Assembly: GCF_036370855.1 (NCBI RefSeq)
Contig: NC_088117.1
Span: forward strand, 3,534,001-3,598,000
From: Dromaius novaehollandiae
Taxonomy: Eukaryota; Chordata; Aves; Casuariiformes; Dromaiidae
Length of the DNA: 64,000 bases
Reading direction: 5' to 3'
Shown: in pieces, positions 1-11,400 of the stretch
Numbering within the stretch: position 1 is the first letter of the stretch
How the letters are laid out: each line of letters opens with the position of its first letter
Program-made: the position numbers and the translations under genes
Notes under the pieces: generated by a model
Told to the model about the DNA's origin: nothing
What the model saw: only the letters and a program-made list of their open reading frames with translations
The model's database searches: none

Positions 1-411
1 CTGCAGACATAGCAGCAATGCCTGTTACACAGTGGTTCTGAGCTAGAACCAAAGGGGCTTGGGGCAATGGAGTTCTTGCTTTAAGCACCAGGGCTAGGCT
101 ATGTAAAGTTATCTGTGTTTGAATGTCCCAGATATGTTGTCCAGAAAACCTCAGATCAGTTACAGCAACAGCATGACCATATCCTGTGTTAGAGGTTTGG
201 TACTTCAACCGGGTTTTAACCATGTAGTCTCATGTCCACCAGCCAGCTGGTGTTTGATATAACCTGCCTTCTTTGAAAGTCAGTGGAAGCTCTGCTTAAG
301 CGTTGTTCAAAGCGCAGAGCTATAAAATCCCTCTGCATGTCGCTGTTGTTGGTTGATAATGGGAGTCCCTCAGCTCAGCTCTGTACTCCCCAGGGAAGGA
401 TTCCCCTTTAC
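1..411. other. ENTPD2 intron 4 (partial)
   Basis: Noncoding sequence between the exon 4 donor and the window edge. No frame resembling exon 5 of the family (the YGWVGRW-like start) is present, so exon 5 lies outside the window. Confidence 0.7.
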
Positions 412-571
412 CTTGATGAAGTTCTCCAGAACGTAATTAACAGCAGCCCACTTGAATGCTTCCTCGTCCAGGCTGGACAGGATTTGCGCCCCCTGAAAGT
501 CAAAGGGGGATGACTTCAGGGCTACAGTCAGGGCCGCAAGGAGAGCATCAGAGAGGGTGGGATGGGTGAGG
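412..571 (-). CDS. ENTPD2: ENTPD2 coding exon 4 (apyrase conserved region 3)
   Basis: Residues 127-180. The acceptor is CTGTCTAG and the donor follows ATCAAG (gtaaag). Conserved marks are PFDFQGA, ILS, Trp168, NY and LENFIK. Glu163 aligns with the catalytic Glu of region 3 (second Glu of the usual QEEG). The surrounding glycines are replaced ([10 protein letters not shown]), which is unusual. Confidence 0.95.
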
Positions 572-3500
572 CTAGACAGAAAAGGAAAAGAAACACATTT
601 ATTGTTACAGGGTCCCACCAGGAGCAGCCTGCAGTGGGTGCAGCAGCAGGACTTCTGCTATGTTCCCCACTTTGGGTAAGAGTACAGCGAGACGCAATGA
701 AAATTCTGCTCCCACTGCCTCTTCCCACTCCCCTCACACAGCGCTGGGGGCAAGCACAGCCTGGGCAACAAAAATCTGTAAGGGTGATTGAGCAGCTGGG
801 CTGCCATTTGGGAATTTGGGAGCCTTGAGTACAGATCCCTCTGCCACTGCAGGATCCTGTGGCCCCGCCCCACTGATCCGGCCCCTCCAGATGTTATTTT
901 TCCCCACTGTCTAACAGGAGATGGAGAGGTCCTGGTAATAAGGTAAGTGAGAACAGGGTCCAAAGAAGTCTGTGTGATAAAGTGGAGCTTCCCACCACAG
1001 CTCCCAGCCTGCTGACAAGAACCACCACTGCAAACCCATGCAGGTTGTCACATAAACTGAAAACACTTCAGCTTCCAAACTGACAGATGTTGTCCCAAGC
1101 CCTAGTTGTGAAGGAGACTTTACACAGATTGGTAGCAGTAGCAAGCCTGTCATCCTCATGGCTGTCTGGGGGGATGGTATGGACACAGCTGTGCTGTACT
1201 CCCCCTGTGTGCACAGGGAACTGAGGAAGGTTTACCTGACCAGTGGATTGGGGATGAAACGCGCTGCAGAACAGACAGGGTGAGATTCATTTACAGAATG
1301 ATCCACATGACGTGTGCTGATCTCTGCGTGTGGGTTTGCAACATTCACTCACTTCAGCTGCCTCATGCTGGCAGTTGCTCCCAAGTAGAGAGGCGTTTGG
1401 CTGTGCTGCTCTGCTGGGATCTCTCTCTGGGCCCAGTGCAAGCATGGCTTCAAACTCTTCCCTACTTTCTGAGAATCTGAGTAGTTGGAGACTCCAGGAC
1501 CTAAGGATTAGGGGAAAGAATGAAATATCCTATGGGAACATGTGGGAGAAAGGTGAGAGCAGTTACCAAAGAAATTAAGCATGCCCCGAAGGACAGCAAA
1601 GACACGACCTGTCACAGGCAGAACAAAGGAGTTATTTCAGTGGACTAGTAGCCATTCTGCTAAAACACGGCACTGGGAGCAAAACAGCAAATATATGTAA
1701 ATCCTAAATCACACTCTGAGAATTCTAGCTGTGCTGCTAAGATATCCTATAGATGACTGCATATGACAGCTCTTACAGCTGAGGCTGTCTCAACCCACAG
1801 AAGTGTGGCTTTCACCACAGTAAAAGATAAGCAAAAGGACATACTGACATAGAGATGAAACTTGTGCATCAGCTGCCTCTTACAGCCACTTCCTCATGTG
1901 TTGGCAGAGGTGGTTTCTGAACCCCATGCCTGCAAACAGGGTGCCTCTGCTCTAGAGGAAGCTGATACTGCATTGAGAGGAGCTGTGTGCAAGTTCTGAC
2001 TCATGTTTCCAGCAAGATTCAATGGTTTTTTAAATCTTTTTGAACTGCTACCCATATAGGGCCTTGCTTCCTCCTCCTCTGGCCCACTCATCTTCCTGGC
2101 TGTATGACTACCTCACCGCATACCTTGCTCTCCTGGGCCCTGAACAGAGCTGAGCTGCAGCTTGCCTCTGGCTACTCGAAGACTAGCAAAAGTGGAATTT
2201 GAATCACCATTCCCAAGTCCTTGTCTGCTGTCTAAGGCCCAACCATGCTTTTCCCTCCAGCTTCATTCCAGTTGCCACAGTTCTCTGCTGGCCCACATTG
2301 CCACGCAGACTGAGGACTGCTGCTTGCATCTGGGAAAGATACTTGCTTGGATGTCTTGTCACTGCTGATGACAGTGCTGCAGGTTCAAGTAAGTATTCAA
2401 ACACTGAACTACAAGTGTAATTTTTAACACAGCAAGCGAAGATACCAAATGGCAGCAGTTGAAGGATACGTACAAGGTTTTAGGGAACAGTTATTGCATC
2501 CCCTGTATGTGGCTGGTATTGTTTACAGTCTGTGAGAGCACAAGCCCCCTTCTCTGCTCGCTGTGTGGCTGCCCTCCCACAGCACACTGATACTGAAAGT
2601 TCAGGGTTTCCCAGCATCTTGCTATAATCATGTTTCAACATCAAAGCAAGATTGTGAGATAGGGAAGAAAAACCCCAAGCATTAATGCATGAACCCTGTT
2701 TAGCTGGCTCTGGCAGGACTCAACTGACTCAAACCAGTGAGGAAGACCCCAGCATTCTCTTAAACTGGACACCTAAAAGCACAGCCTGGCACTGTACTGT
2801 GGGGCCCAGCTGTGGCATGTCAAGCTGAACTCACACTTGTGCAGCTGAACCTCACATAGGAGGCCAGAGGCTTCACATCTCTGTTGTTGTGGAGCTACAA
2901 CACTTACTGCCCAGATAACAGTCAGGAGGAGGAGAAGGTTACTAGGAGTCCTCCTCTGTGGCCAGACTTGTCTCCATTGCTGTTCACCATCTCCTTTGGG
3001 TGAGAGGCTCAGCAGCCTTGGTTCTGCCACTGGTGCATGTGGACATCAGCACAGCCCCATCCCCTCTGTGTCCTTCCCTGCCCATAGCAGGTTAGTAAAA
3101 CTTTCATCTGCTACTGCAGAATGCCCTGACATCCAGCTGTGTATAGCTAGCACTACCCATGTTCAGAAGGCCTATGCTGCAGAATGCCCTGACATCCAGC
3201 TGTATATAGCTAGCACTACCCATGTTCAGAAGGCCTATGCTGAAAATGTGCAGGCTGCACTTAACTGTTGTCATCATCTCAGTCTGCAGCTAGATGATAC
3301 AGGACTCAAAAACTACAGAGATGGGCCATACGCAACTCTTTTGGTTTCCAGGCATCCCATGCCAGTCCCATAGACCTCCCAAACAGAATCAGGCATCTTA
3401 CCTTGCACAGTACAGGAGCTGCATTCCCTGATCACCCCGGTGTTGTTTGCTTTGTTGGCACTCCACTGGTAGATGAACAGGATGGTGTGGGATGAGCCAG

Positions 3501-5831
3501 CATCCAGAACGATGCCATACTGGAAAACCCCAAAAGCATTATAGCTAAACACCACTGAACGTACACTGCTTTGTTATTGCAGGGTTACTCAGCGTTACAC
3601 AAGTACTCTGGGAAACCCATGTGCCCACACTGCAGTATTTGAGTTAGCTTTTTAAATTCAAAGAAAGGATGAAGCCAGAAGATAATGTGGATTTGCTGTA
3701 AACCATCTGCATTGCTGAATACATGTGAGGAGCAGCAGGAGTGGAGAAAGTGCCACTCTTCAGTGGCAGCTGCTGGACATGCTCTATAGCAGTTCCTGAA
3801 ACCGTGCAAGGGGTTTCCATTGAGAGCTGAGCCATCTGAAGCACAGGAGAAACAGGTCCTAAATAAGTGGGAGACAATACTATACAGGCTTTCTGCTAAC
3901 TCTGGGACTCGAGCTGCTGCTGGATTGGTTTGCTAAAGAAAAGACATTTGAGGAGGAAGCAGAGGGCTGTGGCTGGCTCTTGCTTCTGAGAAGCTCAAGA
4001 AACTTGCATGTCTGAAGCCCCACTGCAGAGACAGTGTGACGCAGATTAGGTTCGCCCCGATGCATGCCATTGGAGCCACAGTGTACTCAGGCAGAGCAGC
4101 ATATATGCTGTCCAACACAGCAATCCCACAGAGACCAAGATAACGTCTCAGCAAAACTGGCAACGACCAGCATGAGATTTCTCAGCAGCTTGTCTGCTGA
4201 GAGCGACTCTTCCCTAGTGCCTAGCACTGAGGCTGAAGACTTTCTCACTTTTTGCAGCCCAGCGTGTGGAGTCAGAAATGAGAGGCCACGAGGGTACTCC
4301 ACAGCATAGCTTGGCTGTTATGAATGTCCCCACTCTCAAAATGGCCTTCCTCTCAGGAGACCTTTTCCCCTTTCTACCCCCATTACATGACACCAAACTA
4401 GGACATCTCCCACACAGAGAGAAAGGAAACTTGGGAGATCTGGGAGGTATGTGGTTCTGCATGACCTAAGTTGTATCTTGCACAGCAAAATTTGTAACTG
4501 TGACCGAGTGGAGGAGAAACATCCTCAGAGGTTGGTGTTAACATGGTGGGAAGGGTTTAGCACTAGACAGCCTGGCTGCAGCCTCCAAGTGCAACTGGCT
4601 TCCTCCTTCCTTCCTGGGAGTGCTCTCAGCTCCCCCAGACATGCACTCCAACTCCCAGGCCAGGAACTGGTGTGACTGGAGCCTGAGCAGAAATGCGGAA
4701 GGAGGACGAAGCTCCCTGCCTGAGCCTGCTGGCATCCTCCTACACAAGTGACAGCTCATATTTCTCGCAGGGACATGTCAGCTGCTGCAGAAGAGGAAGA
4801 AATGAGTGATCTTGGCGGAGAAACTCAGATTTTTTCCTGCCTCACAAAATGAGAGACTGCTGTTGGGAGCAAAAAGGAGGAGAAGACCGCATTTATGCCA
4901 CAAATTAACATCAGGGAAGGACACAGACCTTGATGTTATTTTGGGTGCACAGAGTGTGGAGCAATAAGGATTTTTTTAATGCAGTTCTGTTTCTGAGCAG
5001 AGTGTGGGGGGTGGGGAGCATTGCTAAAAATCATAGGTTAACCTACTTCTGTTCAAGTAAACCACAGCATGCAATTGACCTCACCTCAGCAGCTTTGCAT
5101 CAAGAGGCATAAGCAGATAGGGATTAACCCCTGGATCACTGGGCAGATCCAAACTGCTGCATAGAGCAGGTTGGCTCTTCATTAAAAATCAAAAGTGGAA
5201 GGGACGGAAAAGAAGTAAGCATAAAGATTTTTTTAAGGACAGAAGCAGTTCACGGCCATTTAAACCACTGGTCCCTTGCTGCTCTGGGGCAGTTCCTGAA
5301 ACAGGCTACCTCCCGTACTCAGCCTGCAGTGAGTGCCTCTGCTGATCAGTGGACAACATTCAGCCTGTGCTTTTCTTGGCCAGCTGAACACCTGATATCA
5401 AATGGGCTGGTTCGTTTTCAGTTTGAAAAACTACAGCATTTTGAAGGAGACTAACCCATCCTCACAGCCTTGTGCTAGTCCCCTTCTCAGCTTGTTGATT
5501 TGGGCTAGTAAGTCACTTGGTAGTACAATGAATGTAAAAAGCAACAAAGCACAACAGTTTTTTGTTTAAATGTCAGGCACCAGGGATAAGCTCAAGGAAA
5601 CAGGCAACTTCTACTTAAGAAGAAACCTTATTAGGCAAGGATAATGCCCTCTGCTTATTGCCCCACTTCACCCCAGAGTTGGCTGGGATTGACCCTGCCT
5701 GAGAGAGATGACCTTACCTTGGTCCCGAGAGGGGTGGTGGGCACATCTTTAGTGGAGACACAAAGTAGCACGATGCCCGTCAGTCCTGCCACGATCACCA
5801 GCCAGGGGGGAAGGAGTTCGCGCCAAGACAT
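412..5831 (-). CDS. ENTPD2: ENTPD2, ecto-nucleoside triphosphate diphosphohydrolase 2 (5' part, exons 1-4)
   Basis: Coding exons, in order on the minus strand: 5831-5718, 3519-3402, 1500-1353, 571-412. They join in frame to 180 residues (phases 0, 1, 2, 0) with consensus GT-AG borders. The encoded protein is a cell-surface enzyme that hydrolyses extracellular nucleoside triphosphates. Residues 8-28 form the N-terminal membrane anchor. Residues 44-50 (DAGSSHT) are apyrase conserved region 1, residues 117-126 correspond to region 2, and residues 155-173 to region 3 with the likely catalytic Glu163. The family is about 495 residues long, so the remaining two thirds (regions 4-5 and the second membrane segment) lie left of the window. 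The choice of ENTPD2 over ENTPD8, 1 or 3 rests on the N-terminal segment, on LLPP and CV.T.DV matches and on NLT.P at the exon 3/4 join, all compared with remembered human ENTPD2. Regions 2 and 3 carry unusual substitutions (see findings). Head-to-head neighbour: NELFB. Confidence 0.93.
1353..1500 (-). CDS. ENTPD2: ENTPD2 coding exon 3 (apyrase conserved region 2)
   Basis: Residues 78-126 plus two bases. The acceptor is CCTTAG at 1501-1506 and the donor is gtgagt at 1352-1347. The frame is open and aligns along its length with the family: GVSNYSD, then GKSL..CL, then [14 protein letters not shown]. The phase fits both neighbours, and the split codon with exon 4 gives Asn127, as in human NLT. 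Region 2 reads GATASMRQL where the family usually has GATAGMRLL. Confidence 0.9.
1501..3401 (-). other. ENTPD2 intron 2
   Basis: About 1.9 kb with consensus borders. It contains the 63-bp tandem duplication described separately. Introns 1 (3520-5717) and 3 (572-1352) show nothing else that I can name: no repeat family and no extra frame that matches the enzyme. Confidence 0.75.
3116..3241. repeat. 63-bp tandem duplication, two copies
   Basis: Copy 1 is 3116-3178 and copy 2 is 3179-3241. They abut exactly and differ at one base (GTGTATAG versus GTATATAG). The near identity implies a recent duplication. It lies inside ENTPD2 intron 2 and away from its splice sites. Confidence 0.97.
3402..3519 (-). 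CDS. ENTPD2: ENTPD2 coding exon 2 (apyrase conserved region 1)
   Basis: Residues 39-77 plus one base. It starts directly after a TTTTCCAG acceptor with [12 protein letters not shown], the phosphate-binding motif of the family, and ends CAAG before gtaaga. An N-glycosylation sequon (N63-N-T) sits at the same place as in human ENTPD2. This is the most conserved of the four exons. Confidence 0.96.
5718..5831 (-). CDS. ENTPD2: ENTPD2 coding exon 1
   Basis: Residues 1-38. It begins with ATG at 5831-5829 (start [12 protein letters not shown]) and encodes a hydrophobic anchor followed by the family-typical short stalk CVSTKDV. The exon ends ACCAAG before a strong donor (gtaagg). The start context is weak (TTC before ATG), but the residue position agrees with the start of mammalian ENTPD2. 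The 5' leader continues to the right; its transcription start cannot be seen. Confidence 0.92.
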
Positions 5832-8299
5832 GAAGCACTTTCTCCTTTTTCTGAAAAGTCAAAGAGGAAGCAGTGGAGCAGCAAATGCAAAGTCTGCAAC
5901 TGACAGTGGTTGCTTCTTACAGTCTTTAAAAAGAGGAGGAAGGCGGGGCCAGGGCCAGGCTCTGGCATCAACCCAGCCCCAAGCCACACGACCATGAAAA
6001 GCGCGTGGGCCAAGCTGTGATGTGTCAGGCAATTCTCCCTTCCACTGTCCACACAATAAATAAAACTGAGGCTTGGTGCTGATTCCAGGGTTAGTTTTGC
6101 AAAAACATCAGTAGAGCCTCGAAACTGCTCCAGGCAATAGTGTTGAGGTAAACAGAAATGTGAGGTTAACTCATCTGTTTAATAAGCAGAAAGCAGACAA
6201 ACTCATCTGTTTGGTATTCTGAGCTTGGCAGAGTGAGGAAGAATGCCAAAATTAGAAGTGGGAAACTCCTTCTAGGTAGAATTACTTTTCATCTGAGGGC
6301 CATGCTCAGCTCCATTGTGGACCTGGGGCACTTCTCTGCAAGCAAACACTCCTCTAGGCTGGGAGAGAGAGTTGGCACTCTGCTGATTTCCTTCATATTA
6401 CTCTTACCATCTCATTTACATTCAGGTGGCAACTGGGACAGGAAAACAGTTGCATTTCTGGGCTTCCACACACAAGAGACCTTGGCTGGCTTGGTCCTTG
6501 CCATGGGTCCTGTTAGTGTGGCAGGGCTTTCCCTGGAAGGCAGCGGGGGCTGCTCAGGTGTTTTTGGCTGCAGGATGACCAATATCAGCCTAGGTGCCTA
6601 TATGCCTCTTCTCTGTCAATCTCTTTCTGGAAGATAATGCCCAGACTTTACAAAAGAGGCACCCACTTCCTCCTTTCACATGCCAAAAGCAAAAGTCCCC
6701 AAAACCAGAATTTCGGAAGAAAAATCTGCTAGGAAGGAGAGGTATTTGTTGCATGCTGTCTCCGTTTCCCAGTGATTGAGTCTAGTAATAAAAGTGCAAC
6801 TCCTGTAAAGAAACATTTTAATTTCTGCTATCTAGACTGTTTATTGGCAAGGTGTGATGGTGGCATCTTGTCCCCATAGCCAGCAGAGGATTTCACTAGT
6901 CGGGCCTCCATCTACAGAATTAGAGGGATGACACGTTCTTGGTGCAAAGATGTGCATCTCTCAGCCTTACAGTATTTTTAAGGAAAGTGCCAGGGATGCC
7001 TTCATCTTCCTGCAGTGCAGTCAGACTCCTGCTTAGGTTTTGCTGGTCCATAGCTCAAATGCCTGTGCACATGAGGGCTGTTTACACTGGCCCGAGCCAA
7101 GGCAGCAGCTTAGGGTTTGTTTACATTTGGGCTGATAATGCTCCACTTCGCAATGAGGACACCAATTAAATTGCCTGAGCGCTGACGATCCTCCTCCCTC
7201 TCTGCTCTCACATCTGCCCAGAAGGACACACACACTTTCACGTCGCTCGCTGGGAAAGATGCGCAGCGCAGTCCGGCTTGGTGCAGCGTAGCGAACAAAA
7301 GAGGAGCCTCAGGCATCTGCTCCTCTCCAAGAAATGCTGCACGAGCATGTGGGATTTGTGGAATGGCTGCTTGCACCGGGGGTGGTTCATCCCAGTGCTC
7401 GTGCCCACAGGCTGGTCGGGGTAGTTTATACCAGCAGCTTGCTATATCACCAACACCTAGGAAAATCCAGCAACTAGCAAGATGTTGCTGGATCCTGCTG
7501 TGGTCAGGCCAGTCCTGCTCAGCTCTCATCAGAACTGTCTACGTACAGAGCAGAGAGTCCAAATTCCAGATACTTAAGCATTCCCATGCTGTCAGGAGGG
7601 GAAGTATTGCAGCCTGCTTCTGTGCCTAATGGTCAGTGTGTAAAAATTAGTTGTAGTTTCAGAGTGAGTTTAGCCAGAGATTGCAGCCAGATGAGGAAGA
7701 GAATAATCCTGGAGCACAGCTGCAGATCTTCGGAAGGATGAAGTAGGCTAGCAGGAATTTTTTATCTGTTTTGTAACAAATATCCTGTATTATGGGCTTG
7801 TGAAGGTCAAACGATGGAAGAGGAAAGGCTACTTCTCCTTTCTGAGGTTTTGCTTGCGTTTCCTGTTTCCATCAGCTTCTGTCAGAGAGCAGCCAAGAAG
7901 CCGCGGGACAGCCCACCCTGAGCACCCGGCTCCTAACGCGCCAGCAGCACTGATACTTGTGTGTCGTGCTCTCCGGGTAGCACTGCCTGCTGGTCGCGTA
8001 CCCTGGACAGCAATACTGCAAGTACAACTCGTTCCCTGCCGGCCGTGGCAGCGGGACTCGGGGCCTGTGAGGAGCAGGAGCTGCGCCGCGGCCCCGCACG
8101 CAGCGGGGGACCCGAGCGGCGCCGCCGCGGAACCTTTGTGCGGCGCAGCGGGTTCCGCGGGCCGGCCCGGGCGGGCGGAGAAGAGCGCCGGACCCGCTCG
8201 AGCCGGGGGACCCGAGAGCGCGACGGACCGCGGCGGCTCCGGCTGAGCGGGGGGGAACCGGTGGCGGGAGCGGGCCCGGCTGGGCCCGGCGCGGCCGCC
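5832..8299. other. Divergent intergenic region between ENTPD2 and NELFB
   Basis: About 2.5 kb separates the two start codons. The left two thirds have ordinary base composition with no recognised gene. It would hold the ENTPD2 leader and promoter (no clear TATA box seen) and, at its right end, the NELFB promoter. The open frames within it lack family similarity that I recognise. Confidence 0.7.
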
Positions 8300-8430
8300 A
8301 TGTACGCGGGGCTGCAGGAGCTGGGGGTGGCCAACGGCGAGGACCTCAAGGAGACGCTGACCAACTGCACGGAGCCGCTGAAGGCCATCGAGCAGTTCCA
8401 GGTGGGGCGAGGCGCCGTGGGGCGGCGGGG
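8030..8430 (+). promoter_or_regulatory. NELFB: NELFB CpG-island promoter and 5' leader
   Basis: The sequence changes abruptly to very high GC with dense CpG, includes GC boxes such as GGGCGGGCGG near 8170, and has no TATA box. It runs through the leader into exon 1. This is the usual architecture for a constitutive housekeeping promoter. The exact start of transcription cannot be read. Confidence 0.8.
8300..8401 (+). CDS. NELFB: NELFB coding exon 1
   Basis: Residues 1-34, MYAGLQELGVANGEDLKE onward. It ends TTCCAG before gtgggg. The GCGGCCGCC context before the ATG supports this start, and no earlier in-frame ATG fits the family. The following intron holds a T tract near 8502-8518. Confidence 0.97.
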
Positions 8431-11400
8431 CTGGCTGTGGTGGGAGAGGGGCGCGAGGAGGCCTGAAGGCGGTTCCTGGGCCTTTTTCCCCTTCCTTCTT
8501 CTTTTTTTTTTTTTTTTTGCTTTTTCGTAACCAGCGTAGCTTTAGCGCTCCGTGCTGTCGTTTGTGGCCAGCGGAGCGAGCTAACCGAGCCTTCTGTCCC
8601 TGTCCGGTGTTTGTGTTGGCAGACGGAAAATGGAGTCCTCCTGCCTTCCCTGCAGTCGGCCCTGCCCTTCCTGGACCTGCACGGCACCCCCCGGCTCGAG
8701 TTTCACCAGTCCGTGTTCGATGAGCTGAGGGAGAAGCTGCTGGAGAGAGTCTCGGCCATTGCTTTGGAAGGGAAAGTTGAGGAAAGGTGTGTCAGCAGTC
8801 TGTTTGGTTTTTTGGACTGAGTTAGAAAACTCATTTAAAATCACTTACCACAAGCAAGTGAGTTCTGAATGAGAGGTTCCCGGGAGCACAAGTTCCAGTG
8901 GCTTTGAGATGAGTCACTTTGGTCCTTTCCTGTTAAACATTACTTAGAGTCTCTTTAAATGTACCCATTTTCAGATACAAGAAGCTAGAAGATCTCCTAG
9001 AGAAGAGCTTTTCCCTGGTCAAGATGCCTTCCATACAGCCTGTAGTAATGTGCGTCATGAAGCATTTGCCCAAGGTAAAAGCACTCCTGCAGTTGGCCTG
9101 TTCTATCACATCTCTGCTGGGTAGCTCCCTGTGGCTGTGCTCTTGGCTGGGCTGCATCTGCAGACCTTCTATAAGTTTGTTGTTTGCTGTTAGGAAATAA
9201 ACAGAGATTTATTTTGTTCTGGTATCTGTTAGCGATTTAACAGACCAATTCAAAAAGCATTTTACATTTTCATAATTGGAGAAGACTGTTTTTTATTCAA
9301 TGCAAAGTAGTCAAGTTCAGCAATAGGAGAATTTTTCCATAGCTGACTTAAATACTTATCTGATAAATGGAAAATAAGAGTTGAATGCAACTAGAAGTGG
9401 GCAGAAGTGAGATAAAGGTCTATGAAGCAAGACTCCTAGAAGGAGCAGCTTTGTTAAAAGCATCATATTGTATCTAAGGCAATGGATTCAAAACTGCTAC
9501 TAGAATTTTTAAAGCTACTGGGCTTTTAATCATCACCCTAAAACTTAGTTTCCTAGTTTTAAATCAAGCCTTTTATCCTCTTTGGTGAGAAAAAAAAAAA
9601 GATGAAAAACTTGGTGTGTTATCTGGTTGTATAAGAAACTAAGTGTCTTAGGACTGGCTTACTGTTACAGGGGTAGGGAAGGCAAAAGACGAGGCCATGA
9701 TATTTCCTTTTATTAAATTGAATTGTTGTGTAAATTGTGAGACTGTCTCAGACTGTGATTTAGATGTCGTCTGTAGGCAGTTACCTGTCGCTTGGACAGT
9801 CAGGCAGCTCAGCTGCTCTACGCTTTGGTAACTGCTCTATTGATTATAGGTCCCTGAAAAGAAGCTGAAGTTAGTAATGGCAGATAAGGATTTGTATAAA
9901 GCATGTGCTGTGGAGGTAAAGCGCCAGATCTGGCAGGATAACCAAGCCCTATTTGGTGATGAAGTATCTCCGCTGCTAAAGCAGTACATCCTGGAGAAAG
10001 AAAATATTCTCTTCAGCAACGATATTTCTGTCTTGCACAACTTCTTCAGCCCATCTCCCAAAACAAGACGTCAGGGAGAGGTAAGAACAAGGAAATCTCT
10101 TACAACACGTTAATGAATGGAATTTGTTAGTTTTATTGTTAACTTCATCAAATAATCAAGAGACCATTTCAACTCCCCAGCTTTGCTACTAACTTCAAGT
10201 TGATTGAATGGATAAATTATTTACAGGAAATGCCAGCTCATTTTTGTCTCACACATCTTGATCAAAGCAGCAGGAATAATTTTAATAGTTATTCAGTGCT
10301 TTGTGATAATTGGTTAATGTTCTAAGCTGCCTTTATCGCTCAGTCTGGCTTTAATATCCCTCGGTTATTCTGAAGACTGAACATCTCTATCAAATCAGTT
10401 TGGATATTTTAAATTTCTTTTTTTTTTCTTTAGCAGGACATAGCCCAATAAAATCATTTTTTTCTAAAAATGGAAAGGAACATTGAAAGTTGTAGCTAAG
10501 CTGGCCTTCAGAAAAGATGGATGGAATTACATGAGGTGGGTGAGCTGATCCAACACTGTCTGCCACTGGAAAGGCAGATCCTGCTCCTCTCCTCCCTGCT
10601 TCTAGCTCTGGCAATTATCAGACCCTTCCATGAGCTGATTCAGCTCAGTAAATGCCACAGAAACCTTAGCAAATAAGAACAGTAAGTGGTTTTCCAAGTT
10701 AGTGAGTTGAACCTGCTCAAAGAGATCAGCAAGCACCAAAGCTGTTGCAGAGAGGTGGGCTGGATCACACAGATGGGCTTGAGGTGGAATGAAACAGTGT
10801 CACAGGTGTTAGGAGGAGTGCGTCTCTCCCCTTTCTGACAACAGCAAACTATTAGATTGGCTCAACTATAATATGGCCCATTACCTCGGGGGGCTTTTGC
10901 CCCAAAAGGGAAATGCTAGAGTTTCTATAAGGACCTTCAGGATGCTAAGATATCACAGTGATAAGGCAATGTAAAGCTCTAATTTCAGAGAAGGTAGCAC
11001 GTGTATTATTTGAGGGATTTGGGTTGGATCTGGTTTGCTTTCAAAAGCCTGCTTTTAATGTAAGTTCACTGGTGCAACTGCTTGAGATTTTTATGCTGCG
11101 GACTTCACCTTCATTCTCACGAGCATCATCTAAAGGTAGATAGAAATACAAAAAGCCTTCCAACGAAAAGTGAGTTGCTTTCCATGTTACAATAATTGTA
11201 AATTTTGTTACTCAGTAACAAGTATTGCTGCTTACTCTTTTACATAACTGAACACTTTACTAAAAGAAATTGAAGCACTTGTAAAGAGAGACTTTTTTTA
11301 AAAAATTTGTTCTTTCATAATGGCCGTGAAATATCTAGTGAACATCTCTTGAACAAATGCTATTGGAATTTCTGGTGTAAAATATCCTTTTAAGGAACTC

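Noticed and set aside
5795-6056. Minus frames just upstream of ENTPD2 exon 1
   Set aside because: They are in other phases than the true ENTPD2 start and have no similarity to the enzyme.
7800-8530. Long plus and minus frames across the NELFB promoter
   Set aside because: Stop-poor because of the CpG island; the real coding frame starts at 8300.
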